The notes below the pieces were generated by a model. The model saw nothing but the letters and a program-made list of their open reading frames with translations, was not told where the DNA came from and did not search any database. This document shows, one piece after another, positions 15,818-25,482 of a stretch of 64,000 nt of DNA. Source of the DNA: Carboxylicivirga sediminis (GTDB taxonomy: Bacteria > Bacteroidota > Bacteroidia > Bacteroidales > Marinilabiliaceae); assembly GCF_018156225.1 (NCBI RefSeq), contig NZ_JAGTAR010000007.1, positions 108,112 through 172,111 of the forward strand, given 5' to 3'. Each line of letters opens with the position of its first letter. The stretch's first letter is position 1. Made by a program: the position numbers and the translations under genes.

Positions 15818-16798
15818 ATGGGCAAATTAGCAGTTATTGCACTTGGAGGAAATGCTCTGTTGCGTGACAATCAGGTTGGTACTATTGATGAGCAAGAGCA
15901 AAATACTACTGATACACTAGAAAATATCGTATTTCTGTTGAAGGAAGGCTACAACATTGTTATATCTCACGGCAATGGTCCGCAGGTTGGTAACATTGTG
16001 ATGCGTAACGATGCAGGCGAACAAATGTATAATATACCTCAGATGCCATTAGATGTTTGTGTAGCTGATTCACAGGGAGGTATCGGGTATATGATTGAGC
16101 GTTCGCTCAAAAATGTGATGCGAAAGCACGGTATTCAGCGTAATGTACTTACCTTGATGACAACAGTGGAAGTAGATCCTAATGATGAAGCCTTTAAGAA
16201 TCCAACCAAACGTATTGGTAAAATTGTTTCGAAAGAAGAAGCCGATAAGCTGGCACAGGAAAAAGGCTGGACCTTTAAAGAGGAAAAGAAAACTACGAGT
16301 GGCTACCGACGCGTGGTACCATCTCCTCAACCAAAAACTGTAGGCAACTGGGAAGTGATTGAGAAGAATGCCCGGGAAGGAACCATTATTATAGCAGTTG
16401 GTGGTGGTGGCGTTCCTGTTTACACCGATGAAAAGGGCGACATTCGTCCAATAGAAGCTGTTATCGACAAGGATTTGGCCAATTCTTTATTGGCGCGTCA
16501 GATTAAAGCAGATCGTTTCTATATTTTAACGGATGTACCATTTGTTTATACTAACTTTGGCGAGCCTGATCAAAAGGTGTTGGAATTCCTCAACGTGGAG
16601 GATACCCATAAATACCTCGAGGCTGGAACATTTGGCGAAGGAAGTATGGCTCCAAAAATCAAGGCAGCTCTTCAATTTGTTGAAGGTGGAGGCGATATGA
16701 GTGTGATTACCGAAGCCACAAAGCTGGAAGATAAAGCTTATGGTACAAAAATTACCACAGAGTACGACGAGGCAGATTTAAAAAAGTACGAGAAGTAA
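15818..16798 (+). CDS. arcC: carbamate kinase
   Basis: Transfers phosphate between carbamoyl phosphate and ADP. In catabolic direction it yields ATP, ammonia and CO2. The 326-residue protein is full length for the amino-acid kinase fold family: ALGGNALLRDNQVGTIDEQ at the N-terminus, VISHGNGPQVGNI, IIAVGGGGVPVY, AVIDKDLANSLLARQIKAD, and the C-terminal GSMAPKIKAALQFVEGGG. Motif positions match carbamate kinases closely. The gene is 135 bp upstream of an ornithine carbamoyltransferase gene in the same direction, so the pair would take citrulline to ornithine plus ATP. No arginine deiminase gene is present in the window. Confidence 0.93.
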   Translation: MGKLAVIALGGNALLRDNQVGTIDEQEQNTTDTLENIVFLLKEGYNIVISHGNGPQVGNIVMRNDAGEQMYNIPQMPLDVCVADSQGGIGYMIERSLKNVMRKHGIQRNVLTLMTTVEVDPNDEAFKNPTKRIGKIVSKEEADKLAQEKGWTFKEEKKTTSGYRRVVPSPQPKTVGNWEVIEKNAREGTIIIAVGGGGVPVYTDEKGDIRPIEAVIDKDLANSLLARQIKADRFYILTDVPFVYTNFGEPDQKVLEFLNVEDTHKYLEAGTFGEGSMAPKIKAALQFVEGGGDMSVITEATKLEDKAYGTKITTEYDEADLKKYEK

Positions 16799-16933
16799 GA
16801 TTAGATAGAGTACACTGTAAATTATGAATAAGTCATTGATATATAGAGTGGTTGTGGTAATTGATAATCAACTTTTTGTAACTAATGGCTTTGATAAATA
16901 AACCAAATAAATAACATATAAAAACAAAGAATT

Positions 16934-17935
16934 ATGGCATTCAACCTTAAAAATCGGAACTTCCTGAAGTTGTTGGATTTCACACAGGAAGAGATTAAGT
17001 TTTTACTGAAGTTATCGCAAGATTTGAAAGCTGCTAAATATGCAGGTATCGAGCAACCACGTATGACCGGTAAAAACATTGCTCTGATTTTTGAAAAGTC
17101 ATCGACACGTACAAGGTGTGCTTTTGAAGTAGCAGCTCACGATCAGGGAGCACATGTTACTTACCTAGGCCCTTCAGGTTCACAGATCGGACATAAAGAG
17201 TCGATGAAAGATACAGCACGCGTTTTAGGTCGTATGTATGATGGTATCGAGTACCGTGGATATGGTCAAAAGATTGTTGAAGAGTTGGCTGAGTATGCAG
17301 GTGTACCTGTGTGGAACGGTTTAACTGATGAGTTTCACCCAACGCAAATTTTGGCTGACTTCTTAACCATGATGGAGCACACAAGTGTGCCATTAAATCA
17401 GGTGTCGTATGCATACCTGGGTGATGCCCGTAATAACATGGCTAACTCATTATTGGTAGGTGGTGCTATCATGGGTATGGATGTACGTATTGTTGGTCCG
17501 GCCTCACTGCAGCCAGATGCTGACTTAGTGAAGCAGTGCCAGGAAATTGCTGAAAAATCAGGCGCAACTATTACTATCACAGATGATGTGAAAGAAGGTG
17601 TTGCAGGCTGTGACTTCCTTTATACTGACGTTTGGGTATCAATGGGCGAGGCTGATGAAGTATGGAAAGAGCGTATCGACTTGTTAAAGCCATACCAAAT
17701 CAATAAAGAAACCATGGAAGCTACAGGTAATCCGGCTTGTAAATTCTTACACTGTCTGCCAGCATTCCACAACCGCGAAACAAAGGTGGGAGAAGAGATT
17801 TTCCAGAAGTTTGGTTTAGACGGAATGGAAGTAACTGAAGATGTGTTTGAATCACCTGCTTCAATTGTATTTGATCAGGCTGAAAACCGTATGCATACTA
17901 TTAAGGCTGTTATGGTAGCAACTTTAGGCGCATAA
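16934..17935 (+). CDS. arcB: ornithine carbamoyltransferase (arcB/argF type)
   Basis: Interconverts citrulline plus phosphate and ornithine plus carbamoyl phosphate. The 333-residue protein has the carbamoyl-phosphate motif [29 protein letters not shown], the ornithine-side motif near DVWVSMGE, and the catalytic HCLPAFHN. Length and [16 protein letters not shown] start resemble the catabolic and E. coli-like branch, and the partner carbamate kinase gene immediately upstream supports a catabolic role. An anabolic role in arginine biosynthesis cannot be excluded, since no other arginine gene is visible. A strong terminator follows 20 bp after the stop. Confidence 0.92.
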   Translation: MAFNLKNRNFLKLLDFTQEEIKFLLKLSQDLKAAKYAGIEQPRMTGKNIALIFEKSSTRTRCAFEVAAHDQGAHVTYLGPSGSQIGHKESMKDTARVLGRMYDGIEYRGYGQKIVEELAEYAGVPVWNGLTDEFHPTQILADFLTMMEHTSVPLNQVSYAYLGDARNNMANSLLVGGAIMGMDVRIVGPASLQPDADLVKQCQEIAEKSGATITITDDVKEGVAGCDFLYTDVWVSMGEADEVWKERIDLLKPYQINKETMEATGNPACKFLHCLPAFHNRETKVGEEIFQKFGLDGMEVTEDVFESPASIVFDQAENRMHTIKAVMVATLGA

Positions 17936-17955
17936 TACTTTTTAATAACAATATG

Positions 17956-17984
17956 AAGGCATCTCATCTGAGGTGCCTTTTTTG
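17956..17984 (+). terminator. rho-independent terminator after arcB
   Basis: AAGGCATCTC pairs with GAGGTGCCTT (10 bp with one wobble, 4-nt loop) and is followed by a T run. Confidence 0.85.
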
Positions 17985-18039
17985 TTTCAAAAATGTCTAA
18001 CGATTTTTCTATCTTCGGTATTTAAAACACATATTAACT

Positions 18040-20886
18040 ATGCAGATATCTACAATTAAAACTACACTTATCTTATTATTTGCGTCATTGATTTTTGTCC
18101 CATCAATGGCAGACGAAAAAAAGCAGTTGGATGCATCCGTTTATGACGGATGGAAATCGATTGACAGAGGCTATGCTGTTTCTAACGACGGGAAATTTGT
18201 TTCGTATGTTATTAAGCCTCAAAAGGGCGATACATACCTCTATCTATACAATGTTGCCACCGAGGAGCTCGATTCAGTGCCAAGAGGAAAGTCTCCTGTT
18301 TTTTCTTATAGCAATCAGTTTGTTGCTTTTAATGTGTTGCCTCAGGCAGATAGTATTCGGGCATTGAAACTGGAGAAAGTCAAAAAAGATAAGTTGCCTA
18401 AAGATAGTTTGTTTATCAGGAACCTGTCTACGGGTGAAATGACTAAGATAGCTGATATTAGTAAGTGGAGTGCGCCAAAGAAAGGTGGTGATTGGGTGGC
18501 TTATTTGCTTGACAAAGAAGTAAAGAAAAAGGATGAGCCGAAGGATACCACCAAAGTAGAAGAGGCTAAAGAAGAAAAGAAGGAGGAAAAGGATAAGAAA
18601 GACAAGAAGAAAAAGTCTTTCAAGTCAAAGGGTAAGCCGCTGGTTTTCTACCGTCCATCCTCAGGTGATAGCCTTTATATCGAAAAAGTGAATCATTACA
18701 CACTGGCCGAAGATGGTTCGGCAGCTTATATTGTGCAAAGTATTGGTGATACAACAGAGGTGTCAAAGGTGCTTAAATTTAATCCACAGAGTTTTACTGT
18801 TGATACCCTATTTAAGCAAATTGGTAAAGTGGAGAAGATTGCCAGCGCTTATGATGGCGCACAGTGTGCCTTCTTCTTTTCGCCAGATACAGCTGATGTA
18901 AAAGTATACCGTTTATATCATTTCACTCCTAAAATGAAGGTGCCTCAAATGATCATTGACACGCTACATGTTGCATTACCTACGGAATGGGCTGCACGCA
19001 CAAAAGGCGATTTGAAGTTCTCAAGAAATGGTGAACGCCTGTTTTTCGAAGCTGGTTTGCGACCATCTCCCGAACCAAAGGATACATTGGTAGCTGATGA
19101 AAAAACGCATGTTGACATCTGGGGCTGGAAAGACATGGATATTCAGCCGATGCAGAAGAAAAATCTGAGCAAAGAAAAAGACCCGAGCTACAATTGTGTA
19201 TACCACATCAAGAAGAAACAAGTGGTGCAACTGGCCGATGAGCAAATTAAATCGGTTGAAGTGTTAGATAAGGGCAACGGCAATATCGCCATTGGCTATG
19301 ACAGTGCCCCCTATCGTTGGGCCAGAACCTATTCAGGGCGCTGGGCGGCTGATATCTATAAAATTGATATTATCACTGGCCAAAGAACTCTGTTGGTGCG
19401 CAATCATTCGGGGGAAGAGGCTGTAGCTGAAAATGGTAGCTGGATTGCATACTATAACGCCAATGATGGTCAGTATTACTCAGTCAATATAAAAACCGGA
19501 GCCAACGCACTGATATCTAAAGGGGCTAATGTTAGTTTTGCTGACGAGCTGCACGATACACCTAATGAAGCTAGAGCCTATGGTATTGAAGGCTTCACCA
19601 GCGATAATAAATTCCTGGTTGTATATGATCGTTACGATATCTGGAAGCTCGACTTAACTGGTAAAACGGATGCTCAATGCCTGACCAATGGAAATGGACG
19701 TAAGCATACAACCGAGTATCGCTATGTGAAGCTCGATAAAGAAGAAAAAACAGTTGATCTGGCAAAAGATTGGTTACTAACTACCTTTAACGATTTAAAC
19801 AAGCAATCTGGTTTTTCAAAGCTATCATCAAAGGGCATTGAGGAAATTATGATGGGGGATTATCGGGTATACTCACCCATAAAGGCGAAGAAAGCCGATG
19901 TAATGTTGTGGCGTAAATCCACATTCACTCAATACCCCGAATTGCGATTGAGTAAGGGAGATTTAACTCAATCAAAAGTTATTAGTAATACCAATCCTCA
20001 GCAAAGAGACTACGTTTGGGGCGATATTCAGCTGGTCGATTGGGTGGCGTCTGATGGTTTAACACACCAGGGATTATTGATTACACCGGAAAATCTGGAC
20101 CCAAATCAAAAATACCCGATGATTTCATATTTCTATGAGCGCTACTCCGATAACTTGCATGGATACAGAGCGCCTGCTCCAAGTCGTTCTACCGTTAACT
20201 GGAATTTTTATGCCTCCAATGGTTACATCATATTTGTGCCAGACATCTTTTACCGCGATGGCGATCCTGGACTGTGCGCCTACGAGGCTGTTGTTAGTGG
20301 TTGCCTGGCCATGGCTGATCGTTTTTCTTTTATTGATCGTGAAAATATGGGGATTCAAGGTCAGAGCTGGGGTGGCTATCAGGTGGCGTACCTCGTAACA
20401 CGTACTAACCTGTTTAAAGCAGGTATGGCGGGCGCACCTGTAAGTAACATGACCAGTGCCTATGGGGGGATCCGCTGGGGATCGGGTATGAGTCGTCAGT
20501 TTCAATACGAAAAAACACAGAGCCGCATTGGTGGAACCTTATGGGAAAAAACCAATAAATATATCGAGAACTCACCCGTGTTTTTTGCCCCTCAGGTGGA
20601 AACACCTTTGTTGATGATGCATAATGATAAGGATGGTGCTGTGCCCTGGTACCAGGGAATTGAGTATTACATGGCCCTGCGCCGTTTAGAAAAGCCGGTT
20701 TGGATGCTGGTCTATAACGATGAAGAGCACAACCTGACGCGACGTGCCAATTCAAAGGATTTGAGTATTCGAATGATGCAGTTTTTTAATCATTATTTAA
20801 AAGGTGCACCCATGCCAGTGTGGATGCATGATGGTATTCCAGCTGTTAAAAAAGGTAAAGAGCTTGGCTACGATCTGGTTGAGTAA
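18040..20886 (+). CDS. secreted S9 (prolyl oligopeptidase family) peptidase
   Basis: An exported serine peptidase of 948 residues. A signal peptide covers about residues 1-24 (ILLFASLIFVPSMADE). A long beta-propeller-like region follows, and the C-terminal alpha/beta-hydrolase domain (about 680-930) holds the triad: Ser776 in GQSWGGYQ, Asp865 in HNDKDGAVPW, and His897 in DEEHNL. The YLVTRTNLFKAGMAGAPVSNM segment after the nucleophile is typical of S9C-like acyl-aminoacyl peptidases. Residues about 159-198 form a very Lys/Glu-rich insert (KKKDEPKDTTKVEEAKEEKK and on), probably an exposed loop of the propeller. Likely role: cleaving oligopeptides in the periplasm or at the surface. The exact class within S9 is not certain. 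A terminator follows. Confidence 0.9.
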   Translation: MQISTIKTTLILLFASLIFVPSMADEKKQLDASVYDGWKSIDRGYAVSNDGKFVSYVIKPQKGDTYLYLYNVATEELDSVPRGKSPVFSYSNQFVAFNVLPQADSIRALKLEKVKKDKLPKDSLFIRNLSTGEMTKIADISKWSAPKKGGDWVAYLLDKEVKKKDEPKDTTKVEEAKEEKKEEKDKKDKKKKSFKSKGKPLVFYRPSSGDSLYIEKVNHYTLAEDGSAAYIVQSIGDTTEVSKVLKFNPQSFTVDTLFKQIGKVEKIASAYDGAQCAFFFSPDTADVKVYRLYHFTPKMKVPQMIIDTLHVALPTEWAARTKGDLKFSRNGERLFFEAGLRPSPEPKDTLVADEKTHVDIWGWKDMDIQPMQKKNLSKEKDPSYNCVYHIKKKQVVQLADEQIKSVEVLDKGNGNIAIGYDSAPYRWARTYSGRWAADIYKIDIITGQRTLLVRNHSGEEAVAENGSWIAYYNANDGQYYSVNIKTGANALISKGANVSFADELHDTPNEARAYGIEGFTSDNKFLVVYDRYDIWKLDLTGKTDAQCLTNGNGRKHTTEYRYVKLDKEEKTVDLAKDWLLTTFNDLNKQSGFSKLSSKGIEEIMMGDYRVYSPIKAKKADVMLWRKSTFTQYPELRLSKGDLTQSKVISNTNPQQRDYVWGDIQLVDWVASDGLTHQGLLITPENLDPNQKYPMISYFYERYSDNLHGYRAPAPSRSTVNWNFYASNGYIIFVPDIFYRDGDPGLCAYEAVVSGCLAMADRFSFIDRENMGIQGQSWGGYQVAYLVTRTNLFKAGMAGAPVSNMTSAYGGIRWGSGMSRQFQYEKTQSRIGGTLWEKTNKYIENSPVFFAPQVETPLLMMHNDKDGAVPWYQGIEYYMALRRLEKPVWMLVYNDEEHNLTRRANSKDLSIRMMQFFNHYLKGAPMPVWMHDGIPAVKKGKELGYDLVE

Positions 20887-20908
20887 GAAATAATAAAAGA
20901 CTTGAGTG

Positions 20909-20939
20909 AAGCCCTCATCATTTTTTTTGATGGGGGCTT
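20909..20939 (+). terminator. hairpin terminator after the S9 peptidase gene
   Basis: AAGCCCTCATCA and TGATGGGGGCTT form a 12-bp stem with one wobble and a T-only loop. The downstream T run is weak. Confidence 0.65.
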
Positions 20940-21094
20940 GTTGTAATATTAAGGTAGTGAGTTGATTAGTGTTTATTTACTATGTCAGTTAACGAAATTT
21001 GCTTTTGGTGTATTTGTATTTGACTAAATAATGTAAATTGCCAAGGCAATATTATTAGAATTAAGTTTTATAACACACAGTATATCTGTTAGAT

Positions 21095-21949
21095 ATGGAG
21101 GAATATGCGCTTGTTATCAGAGTAGGTGGGGCATTAATAATTGCGTTTTTACTTAATTTCCTGTTACGACGGATTATTAAGCTGTTTATTAATCGCTACG
21201 CCAAGCGTGTTTCTGCGGATGCTACCTCGTTTTCATTTTTAAAGAATTCGGTTGGTTTCATTATATTTTGCGTTGCGGCTATCTATATATTGCAGTACGT
21301 GCCTGGCCTCAAGCAGGTGAAGACGGCTCTGTTTGCCAGTGCAGGTATTTTTGCTGCCATCATTGGTTTTGCCGCGCAAAAGGCCTTTGCCAATATTATT
21401 GGTGGTGTCTTTATTCTTATATTCAGACCATTCAGGGTGGGGGATGTCGTTTTTATTGGAACAGAATACAGAGGAATTGTAGAGGAAATAACCTTGCGAC
21501 ACATTATCATTCGTAATTATGAAAACAGGCGTATCATTATTCCTAATGGTATTATTAGTGATGAAACCATCGTCAATAGTTCAATATCTGATTCACGGAT
21601 AAAGAAACACATTGAGTTTACCGTCGATTTTAACTCAGATATCGAAAAAGCCCACAACATTATCAGGGAGGAAGCGGAAAAGCACCCATTAACATTAGAC
21701 GTCCGCAAGCCAGAGGATGTAGAAAAAGGGAGCCATAAGGTGATTGTACGAACCATAGAATTAATGGAGTATGCCATTAAGTTAAGAGCCTATGTATGGG
21801 CGAAAGATAGTGATGATGCGTTTATTATAAATTGTGATTTGAACAATATTATTGTGCTTCGCTTTAAGGAGGCAGGAATTTCTATCCCTTATCCTTACCG
21901 AAATGTAATTATCCAGCATGCCAACAGGCAGGAGGGAGAGTCGTTATAA
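21095..21949 (+). CDS. small mechanosensitive channel (MscS family)
   Basis: An inner-membrane channel of 284 residues that would release solutes on osmotic downshock. Three membrane helices are visible (about 5-25, 50-70 and 75-110). The pore helix ALFASAGIFAAIIGFAAQKAFANIIGGVFILIFRPFRVGD carries the Gly/Ala packing pattern of MscS TM3. A cytoplasmic beta domain follows (VVFIGTEYRGIVEEITLRHIIIRNYENRRIIIPN) and then the alpha/beta cage domain. The length is typical for a minimal MscS. It stands alone between two intergenic spaces. Confidence 0.92.
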   Translation: MEEYALVIRVGGALIIAFLLNFLLRRIIKLFINRYAKRVSADATSFSFLKNSVGFIIFCVAAIYILQYVPGLKQVKTALFASAGIFAAIIGFAAQKAFANIIGGVFILIFRPFRVGDVVFIGTEYRGIVEEITLRHIIIRNYENRRIIIPNGIISDETIVNSSISDSRIKKHIEFTVDFNSDIEKAHNIIREEAEKHPLTLDVRKPEDVEKGSHKVIVRTIELMEYAIKLRAYVWAKDSDDAFIINCDLNNIIVLRFKEAGISIPYPYRNVIIQHANRQEGESL

Positions 21950-22017
21950 TACTGTACATTGAATACCTCTAAAAAAAAGGAATGATAACGACTTTTCATA
22001 GAAATAAAATTCTGTAT

Positions 22018-22040
22018 AACATGAGAAAAATGCTCATGTT
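22018..22040. other. perfect inverted repeat downstream of mscS
   Basis: AACATGAG and CTCATGTT (8 bp, 7-nt loop) form a perfect hairpin 69 bp after the mscS stop. There is no T run, so it is only a weak terminator candidate. It overlaps a 14-codon frame that looks like the start of a signal peptide. Confidence 0.3.
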
Positions 22041-22178
22041 CCTCATTATCTTCTCAGAACTATAATTGCGATAATAATGGAAGGTGCCCATTATTCGGTA
22101 AGTAGATAATCTAATGCCTAGTTAGTTCACTACTTGTGCGCCTAGTTGTTTTGTACAGTCATTTTCTTTTTCCTTTTA

Positions 22179-23423
22179 ATGGAAGCAATTTATAGTTGGT
22201 TAAACTCTCTGGTCAATAAAAACAAGAGTGAGTTTGCAAAGTGGTCGTCAATTAATTGGTTGAACCCTTACAGTGCTTCAGACTATGAAGCTCAGAGAAC
22301 TGTTTTACTAGAAAAACTCGATAGCAGTATCTTATTTAATGCCACCAAGCCTTATCATCAGCAAATATCTAAAGGTTGCTCAATATGTGGAGCAGGCCAG
22401 TGGAGCTGTTTATTTATCACTAATAAATGTAATGCAGCATGTTTTTATTGTCCGGTGCCGCAAAATGATGATGAACGTCCATCTACCCAAGGGCTAGATT
22501 TTAATAATGCCATGGAATATGCGGCTTATATTAAGCATTTTGACTTCAAAGGTGTCAGTTTTAGTGGGGGAGAGCCATTGCTGTTCTATCAGCGCACAAA
22601 GGATTATCTGAAAGCAGTAAGGCAACACTGTAAGGACGATATTTACATATGGATGTATACCAATGGCTTGTTGGCGGATGCTCAAAGAATGGCAGAGTTG
22701 GCCGATAATGGACTCAATGAGATACGTTTTGATATAGGGGCCACTAATTTCTCGCTGGATAAAGTAAAGCTGGCGAAGGGTATTATTCCGAATGTGACCA
22801 TTGAAATTCCAGCTGTGCCAGAGGAGAAAGAACAATTGATAGCTATGTTGCCTGCTATGAAGAAGGTTGGTGTCACTAACCTGAATCTTCATCAGATGCG
22901 ATTGACACAGCATAATGCCAGTAAATTGCTCAAACGCGGCTATACCATTATTAATGCAGAAAGGCCATTGGTGCTAGAATCTGAAATGGCTGCATTGGAA
23001 ATACTTAACGCTGCAAGAAACCAGGATATGGAAATAGGGATTAATTATTGCTCCTTTCATTATAAGCACCGTTTTCAGAAGGCAGGTTATCGTCAGATGC
23101 TGGCACGTGAGTTGTACCCACCTGAAATGATTACTTCAGCAGGTTATGTGCGCGAATTTTCTGGAAATGCCATTGCCTATAAATTAGTTAAACTAGTGAC
23201 AGGTAACAGCATAAATGGGGGTGCGAAGTCAACCAGGCTAGATAATAAATTATGGAACTACGAAGAGTATTACATATTAAAAGAGGAGAACCTTTCATTG
23301 ACATTACAAGGCAAAATCGAAGCTTTGTTAGCTGCTGAACCAAGTGTGCCTCCTGCTGATAGCCTTCTATTTCGTATCTGGCAACTCGAATATATTGAAT
23401 CCGGCTTAAGGGCCTATTTTTAA
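22179..23423 (+). CDS. radical SAM protein of unknown substrate
   Basis: A soluble iron-sulfur enzyme of 414 residues. The [4Fe-4S]/SAM motif CNAACFYC (Cx3Cx2C) lies near residue 90, followed by the SAM-contact GGE in VSFSGGEPLLFY and a YTNGL segment. A second small Cys group, CSICGAGQWSC, lies just before the radical SAM motif and could bind another metal. The C-terminal third has NYCSFHYKHRFQKAGYR with another Cys. I chose the ATG at 22179 over an upstream TTG that would add 11 hydrophobic residues. The next gene (GNAT/ATP-grasp) begins 25 nt later, so the two are probably co-transcribed. It could install a radical-based modification on a peptide handled by the neighbouring ligases. That is inference. 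Confidence 0.85.
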   Translation: MEAIYSWLNSLVNKNKSEFAKWSSINWLNPYSASDYEAQRTVLLEKLDSSILFNATKPYHQQISKGCSICGAGQWSCLFITNKCNAACFYCPVPQNDDERPSTQGLDFNNAMEYAAYIKHFDFKGVSFSGGEPLLFYQRTKDYLKAVRQHCKDDIYIWMYTNGLLADAQRMAELADNGLNEIRFDIGATNFSLDKVKLAKGIIPNVTIEIPAVPEEKEQLIAMLPAMKKVGVTNLNLHQMRLTQHNASKLLKRGYTIINAERPLVLESEMAALEILNAARNQDMEIGINYCSFHYKHRFQKAGYRQMLARELYPPEMITSAGYVREFSGNAIAYKLVKLVTGNSINGGAKSTRLDNKLWNYEEYYILKEENLSLTLQGKIEALLAAEPSVPPADSLLFRIWQLEYIESGLRAYF

Positions 23424-23448
23424 TCAGCAATTGAATAGTATTGCTAAA

Positions 23449-25422
23449 ATGACAGCATTAAATATAAGAAAAGCCACATCCAGTGATTTAGTTTTTCTCC
23501 TTAGGCTCGAAAAAGAAGCCTTTCCGGTATTCCAGCAAACGTCAGCTAATAATCTGAGGCATGCCATTAAAAGTCCTTTTCAGGAGGTGTTGATTGTGGA
23601 AAGCGGACGCCCACACAAGCAATCCATTGCATGTGCTATTCTGTATAAGTACAAACACACTTTACGCATTTATTCCATTGGTGTTTGTAAAGATTATCAG
23701 CAGAAAGGAGTTGGGGAATATATCCTTTGTCACATTAAAGAAATGGCCAATAGGTTGTATTTCAAGAAAATAATATTGGAAGCAAGTGCCGATAACATAC
23801 AATTACTCCGGTGGTATGAAGCGAAAGGCTTTGAAAAGAAAGATATTCTGGAAAATTATTACGGGGAAGGCCGCCATGCCTGTAAATTGGTTATGAGCAT
23901 CGGCCGTGAGTCAGGACAAACCAACAACTTGATTGTCATAAATCATCCCAATGTTTGGAAAGATACATCTGTCAATGCAAGAATTGTCTCGGTAAAAGAG
24001 TATATCAATAATCCGACTTATCAGAATGGTTCAGGATTCAGGGTGTTTAATCTTTGTAGCTCATACAAGTATCAGAGCTACGGCTATTATGTGTCCCTTT
24101 TAGCGTCAGCCCGTGGACAACGGGTGATACCGAGTAATGCGACCATTCGTGATTTAAGAATTAATCTTGTGATTCAGTCTGCAGCCTACGAAATTGATGA
24201 ACAGATGAATCGTTTGCTTAGCAAGTCTGACGCCAGCCAGTTTTCATTGAATGTATATTTCGGACAAACCCCCGATAAGACTTATAAGTCTTTGGCATTG
24301 AGCTTATATCAGTTGTATGAAGCCCCTTTGTTTAAAGTCACATTTGTCAGACACGAGCGATGGCTAATAAAGGATATCAAGGTGTTAAATATAAAAACAG
24401 TGCCAAAAGAAGATGAGTCAACCATGTATGATTTCGCCAATCGCTTTTTTAAAAAGAAGCGTTATAATTTTCCGCGATTGACGAACTTTAAGTATGATTT
24501 GGCCATCCTGGTGAATCCACAGGAAGAAAATCCACCTTCGAATGATGAGGCTTTGCAGAAGATGAAAAAGGCAGCCAACCGAAAAGGTGTATATGTTGAA
24601 TTTATAACTAAGGCTGATGTGGATAAGCTTAATGAGTTTGATGCCTTGTTTATCCGCGAAACCACCAATGTGAACCATTATACCTATGAAATGGCTCGAC
24701 TGGCCTATGCCGAAGGATTGGTTGTACTGGATGATCCCTGGTCTATACTTCGATGTTCCAACAAAATTTATCAGAATGAACTCTTCCGGAAGAACAAGAT
24801 AAAAACGCCAGAAACACTGGTGTTGACTAAAAACTTTTTTGATAAAAATCAACTGGACCAATGGAAGTACCCAATGGTGCTAAAGCAACCAGATAGTGCC
24901 TTCTCTTTGGGTGTTATTAAAGTAGAATCAACCGAGGAGGCCGAAGCACAGTTGCTGAAACTGTTTAAGAAATCGGATATGATTGTATGCCAGGAGTTTT
25001 TGTATTCAGATTTTGACTGGCGGATTGGCATTCTGGATAATAAGCCGCTTTATGCATGCAAGTATTATATGTCGGGCAATCATTGGCAGATATATAATTG
25101 GGATAGTGCAGAAGATGACAAGGCTGGTGCCCATGAAACCTTAGCTTTAGAGGATGTGCCTGATGTGATTATTCAAACAGCTCAAAAGGCGGCTTCATTA
25201 ATTGGAGATGGCTTGTATGGTGTTGATCTTAAGCTGGTGGACGATGTGGCTTATGTTGTAGAGGTTAACGATAACCCGAATATTGATGCTGGTATTGAGG
25301 ATTCACTGCTCGAAGGCAGGTTGTATGAGCAATTGGTCGATGCCTTTATTAATCGTATAGAGCAGGCTAAAAACGTGAGCAAGATTAATTTCTCAAACGA
25401 TAGAGTATCTTCAAAATACTAG
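23449..25422 (+). CDS. GNAT acetyltransferase fused to RLAN/RimK-like ATP-grasp ligase
   Basis: A three-domain fusion of 657 residues. Residues 1-145 are a GNAT acyltransferase: LNIRKATSSDLVFLLRLEKEAF, the acyl-CoA loop YSIGVCKDYQQKGVGEYI, then ASADNIQLLRWYEAKGFEKK. Residues about 155-330 match the RLAN domain that precedes some RimK-type ligases (SSYKYQSYGYYVSLLASARGQRVIPS). Residues about 375-640 are an ATP-grasp ligase: FIRETTNVNHYTYEMARLA, the lid YPMVLKQPDSAFSLGVIKVE, and the metal-binding end YGVDLKLVDDVAYVVEVNDNPN. RimK-type enzymes add amino acids to peptides or proteins through amide bonds. A GNAT on the same chain suggests the product is also acylated. Start: the ATG at 23449 is preferred to a TTG at 23431. 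Substrate unknown. Confidence 0.85.
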   Translation: MTALNIRKATSSDLVFLLRLEKEAFPVFQQTSANNLRHAIKSPFQEVLIVESGRPHKQSIACAILYKYKHTLRIYSIGVCKDYQQKGVGEYILCHIKEMANRLYFKKIILEASADNIQLLRWYEAKGFEKKDILENYYGEGRHACKLVMSIGRESGQTNNLIVINHPNVWKDTSVNARIVSVKEYINNPTYQNGSGFRVFNLCSSYKYQSYGYYVSLLASARGQRVIPSNATIRDLRINLVIQSAAYEIDEQMNRLLSKSDASQFSLNVYFGQTPDKTYKSLALSLYQLYEAPLFKVTFVRHERWLIKDIKVLNIKTVPKEDESTMYDFANRFFKKKRYNFPRLTNFKYDLAILVNPQEENPPSNDEALQKMKKAANRKGVYVEFITKADVDKLNEFDALFIRETTNVNHYTYEMARLAYAEGLVVLDDPWSILRCSNKIYQNELFRKNKIKTPETLVLTKNFFDKNQLDQWKYPMVLKQPDSAFSLGVIKVESTEEAEAQLLKLFKKSDMIVCQEFLYSDFDWRIGILDNKPLYACKYYMSGNHWQIYNWDSAEDDKAGAHETLALEDVPDVIIQTAQKAASLIGDGLYGVDLKLVDDVAYVVEVNDNPNIDAGIEDSLLEGRLYEQLVDAFINRIEQAKNVSKINFSNDRVSSKY

Positions 25423-25434
25423 TTGATATGCCTC

Positions 25435-25470
25435 AAAAAAAAGACCGGCTCACGCTTATGCATGAGCCGG
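25435..25470 (-). terminator. terminator between convergent ligase genes
   Basis: CCGGCTCA (25445-25452) pairs with TGAGCCGG (25463-25470). On the minus strand it is followed by a run of eight T, so it clearly ends the protease/RimK gene. It may also stop the converging plus-strand operon. Confidence 0.8.
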
Positions 25471-25482
25471 CTGATATTCTCT

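Noticed and set aside
20125..20505. 126-codon minus-strand frame inside the S9 peptidase gene
   Set aside because: Antisense to the conserved hydrolase domain; no motif and no promoter.
22021..22065. Tiny frame MRKMLMFLIIFSEL after mscS
   Set aside because: Looks like the start of a signal peptide but stops after 14 codons. It coincides with a hairpin and has no clear decayed sequence after it.
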